Shown: positions 32,607-32,815 of the stretch, piece after piece
Numbering within the stretch: position 1 is the stretch's first letter
How the letters are laid out: every line of letters starts with the position of its first letter
Source of the DNA: CAZUVM01 sp964623885
GTDB taxonomy: Bacteria > Verrucomicrobiota > Verrucomicrobiia > Limisphaerales > UBA8199
Assembly (NCBI GenBank): GCA_964623885.1
Contig: CAZUVM010000145.1
Coordinates: 1-32,815 of the forward strand
Length of the DNA stretch: 32,815 nt
Direction: 5' to 3'
The notes under the pieces: generated by a model
Told to the model about the DNA's origin: nothing
Database searches by the model: none
The model's input: only the letters and a program-made list of their open reading frames with translations
Program-made: the position numbers and the translations under genes

Positions 32607-32815
32607 ATGAAAAAAACCACTCAACCACACACAGGCAGCACTCACCAAACGGTGATGGAGATTAGCACTCGCATGGGGAGTCAGTCCATTCGGATCGGCT
32701 TTACCGACCAGCGATTGAGTGCCTATGGGGGAATGGCTTTGTGGAGCGGATTTCTTCACAAACGCGGCGTGCGCCAACAACTCCAACGAGTCCTGCCTTT
32801 TGAGCCCAGCAGCCC
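32607..32815 (+). CDS. Transposase N-terminus, IS1380-type, cut by the window edge
   Basis: An ATG at 32607 opens a frame that runs to the end of the window with 69 complete codons. The segment RIGFTDQRLSAYGGMALW, then a helix with FLHKRGVRQQLQRVLPFEP, resembles the N-terminal region of IS1380-family DDE transposases (T-D-x-R-L, Y-G-G). The DDE residues would lie beyond the edge. Terminal inverted repeats could not be located with confidence in 32430-32606. Whether the copy is intact cannot be told. Confidence 0.65.
   Translation, partial: MKKTTQPHTGSTHQTVMEISTRMGSQSIRIGFTDQRLSAYGGMALWSGFLHKRGVRQQLQRVLPFEPSS

Noticed and set aside
32460..32786. Minus-strand 108-codon frame across the right end
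   Set aside because: It is antisense to the transposase start and has no recognisable domain.

Overview
The window looks like chromosomal DNA of a Verrucomicrobiota bacterium, probably of the Pedosphaera/Limisphaerales type. This is inference from gene content and style. Supporting points are a secreted GH27 alpha-galactosidase with a bacterial He_PIG-type N-terminal domain, Gfo/Idh/MocA and TIM-barrel sugar enzymes, a URO-D-like methyltransferase next to a sugar transporter, a Pro/Ala-rich single-pass protein, few Shine-Dalgarno sites, and repeat-laden spacers of degenerate ACGCAAAG and CGAAATAC words. No rRNA, tRNA or CRISPR array was recognised.

Layout. (1) 1-1010: the left edge holds an IS-like inverted repeat and a 5'-truncated GT4 glycosyltransferase. 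(2) 1306-2196: an MscS-type channel, bordered by palindromic spacers. (3) 2662-10714, minus strand: comF, accD, rho, then a secreted GH27 alpha-galactosidase and a large secreted protein resembling DUF5695; the last two form a likely polysaccharide-degradation pair. (4) 10912-14694: an atypical Ser/Thr kinase with degenerate ATP-site residues, a class-III aminotransferase, a DUF554 membrane protein and an unassigned protein. (5) 14945-18250: a Gfo/Idh/MocA oxidoreductase, a sugar isomerase/epimerase-like protein and a secreted serine hydrolase. (6) 18368-24536: an ATP-dependent DNA ligase divergent from a housekeeping run of holB, an O-antigen-ligase-like protein, aroQ, accB and accC. (7) 24777-28853: an RRM protein, a Pro/Ala-rich membrane protein, thioredoxin, an orphan GspF-like protein, a class-V aminotransferase and a universal stress protein. 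(8) 29017-32339: DUF971, then a tightly coupled set (37-codon ORF, sugar porter, URO-D/MtaA-like protein) joined by ATGA and TTGA overlaps. (9) 32340-32815: a REP-like hairpin and the start of an IS1380-type transposase cut by the window edge.

Three acetyl-CoA carboxylase genes are present: accD on one strand, and accB-accC about 13 kb away behind aroQ. The least ordinary items are the kinase, the transporter/URO-D overlap set with a zinc-type H-x-C...C motif, the GH27/DUF5695 pair, and the families of spacer repeats. I did not find a convincing new defence or mobile system.
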